In this document: piece by piece, positions 4,890-5,210 of the stretch
Layout of the letters: each line of letters begins with the position of its first letter
Numbering within the stretch: the stretch's first letter is position 1
Assembly: GCA_050945895.1 (NCBI GenBank)
Contig: JBMNTU010000124.1
Span: 1 to 5,210, forward strand
Length of the DNA stretch: 5,210 nt
DNA from: JBMNTU01 sp050945895
Lineage (GTDB): Bacteria > Bacillota > Clostridia > Christensenellales > Christensenellaceae
Direction of reading: 5' to 3'
Notes under the pieces: model-generated
What the model saw: the letters and a program-made list of their open reading frames with translations, nothing else
Told to the model about the DNA's origin: nothing
Databases searched by the model: none
Translations under genes and position numbers: made by a program

Positions 4890-5210
4890 ATGAAAAAAAT
4901 ATTTGCATTTTTAACAGGCAGGCTGTTCATATTTTTTGCACTCATTGGGTTGGAAACGTGGTTTCTTATTGCAATGGTGTATTCGATTGACGAACAGCTT
5001 TCGCCTGTCATCAACATTATTCAGTACTTTGCTGCTGTTTTTCTTGTACTATATATTGTCAACAAAGACCAGGACCCATCCTATAAAATGGCATGGATGA
5101 TTCCCATTTTAGCACTGCCGCTATTAGGCATGATGCTCTATTTTTTCTTTAGCCAGCGCAAGTTGAATAAATGGGAACGAAAAAAAGCGCTTGAAATTTT
5201 TAAAAACACG
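4890..5210 (+). CDS. cls: Cardiolipin synthase (phospholipase D superfamily), N-terminal part
   Basis: The frame opens at the ATG at 4890 and runs off the window after 107 codons. The visible part is membrane-bound: hydrophobic segments at about residues 11-31, 39-57 and 68-88. After the second comes NKDQDPSYKMAWM, then IPILALPLLGMMLYFFFSQRK, matching the N-terminal domain of bacterial cardiolipin synthases, in which a loop with Asp-Pro and a Trp precedes a PxLG-containing membrane helix. This enzyme would condense two phosphatidylglycerol molecules to cardiolipin at the inner face of the membrane. The two HKD motifs that do the chemistry lie beyond the window, so activity cannot be checked. 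The MKKIFAFLTGRLFI start is typical of clostridial members; a TGA at 4881 excludes a longer frame. No good Shine-Dalgarno is visible before the ATG. It could share the trpB transcript or have its own promoter that I could not identify. Confidence 0.85.
   Translation, partial: MKKIFAFLTGRLFIFFALIGLETWFLIAMVYSIDEQLSPVINIIQYFAAVFLVLYIVNKDQDPSYKMAWMIPILALPLLGMMLYFFFSQRKLNKWERKKALEIFKNT

Noticed and set aside
3595..4908. Several long open frames on the strand opposite trpB (for example 3858-4175, 4126-4476, 4286-4642 and 4546-4908)
   Set aside because: They lie fully or mostly antisense to a strongly conserved gene, show no recognisable motif and have compositions typical of shadow frames.
1..5210. 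CRISPR array, insertion sequence, phage or toxin-antitoxin content
   Set aside because: No repeated spacers, terminal inverted repeats, transposase or integrase motifs, or small paired genes were seen.

Overview
The window looks like the chromosome of a low-to-moderate GC member of the Bacillota, most likely class Clostridia. The reasons are strong AGGAGG-type ribosome binding sites, SigA-like promoters with 17-bp spacers, a short HExxHH metallopeptidase of clostridial type, a cytosolic HD-GYP protein and a clostridial-type cardiolipin synthase N-terminus. Species cannot be told from the sequence. I see no mobile element, CRISPR array, tRNA or rRNA.

Layout from left to right: (1) the tail of an unidentified plus-strand gene, then a small zincin-like metallopeptidase (+). 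(2) A convergent junction with a hairpin and T-tract that should stop minus-strand transcription. (3) A single-gene unit on the minus strand encoding an HD-GYP cyclic-di-GMP phosphodiesterase, with its own TTGACA promoter and a GTTAC palindrome in the leader. (4) A PaaI-like hotdog thioesterase, also on the minus strand. (5) A divergent promoter region with two opposed promoters whose -35 boxes lie 5 bp apart. (6) A plus-strand pair 24 bp apart: a divergent phosphomutase-like metalloenzyme of the archaeal phosphoglycerate mutase / proposed homoserine kinase family, then a tryptophan synthase beta subunit-like enzyme. (7) The first 107 codons of a cardiolipin synthase, cut by the window end.

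The most interesting part is the phosphomutase-like/TrpB-like pair. No trpA or other trp gene lies within the window, the TrpB-like protein keeps its catalytic residues but has changed at positions that normally communicate with TrpA, and the phosphotransferase partner has lost some family-typical residues around its nucleophile serine while keeping its metal ligands. A two-step route (phosphorylation of a hydroxy amino acid, then PLP-dependent beta-replacement) is a hypothesis from context only. The other genes are housekeeping or signalling functions with no visible link to this pair.
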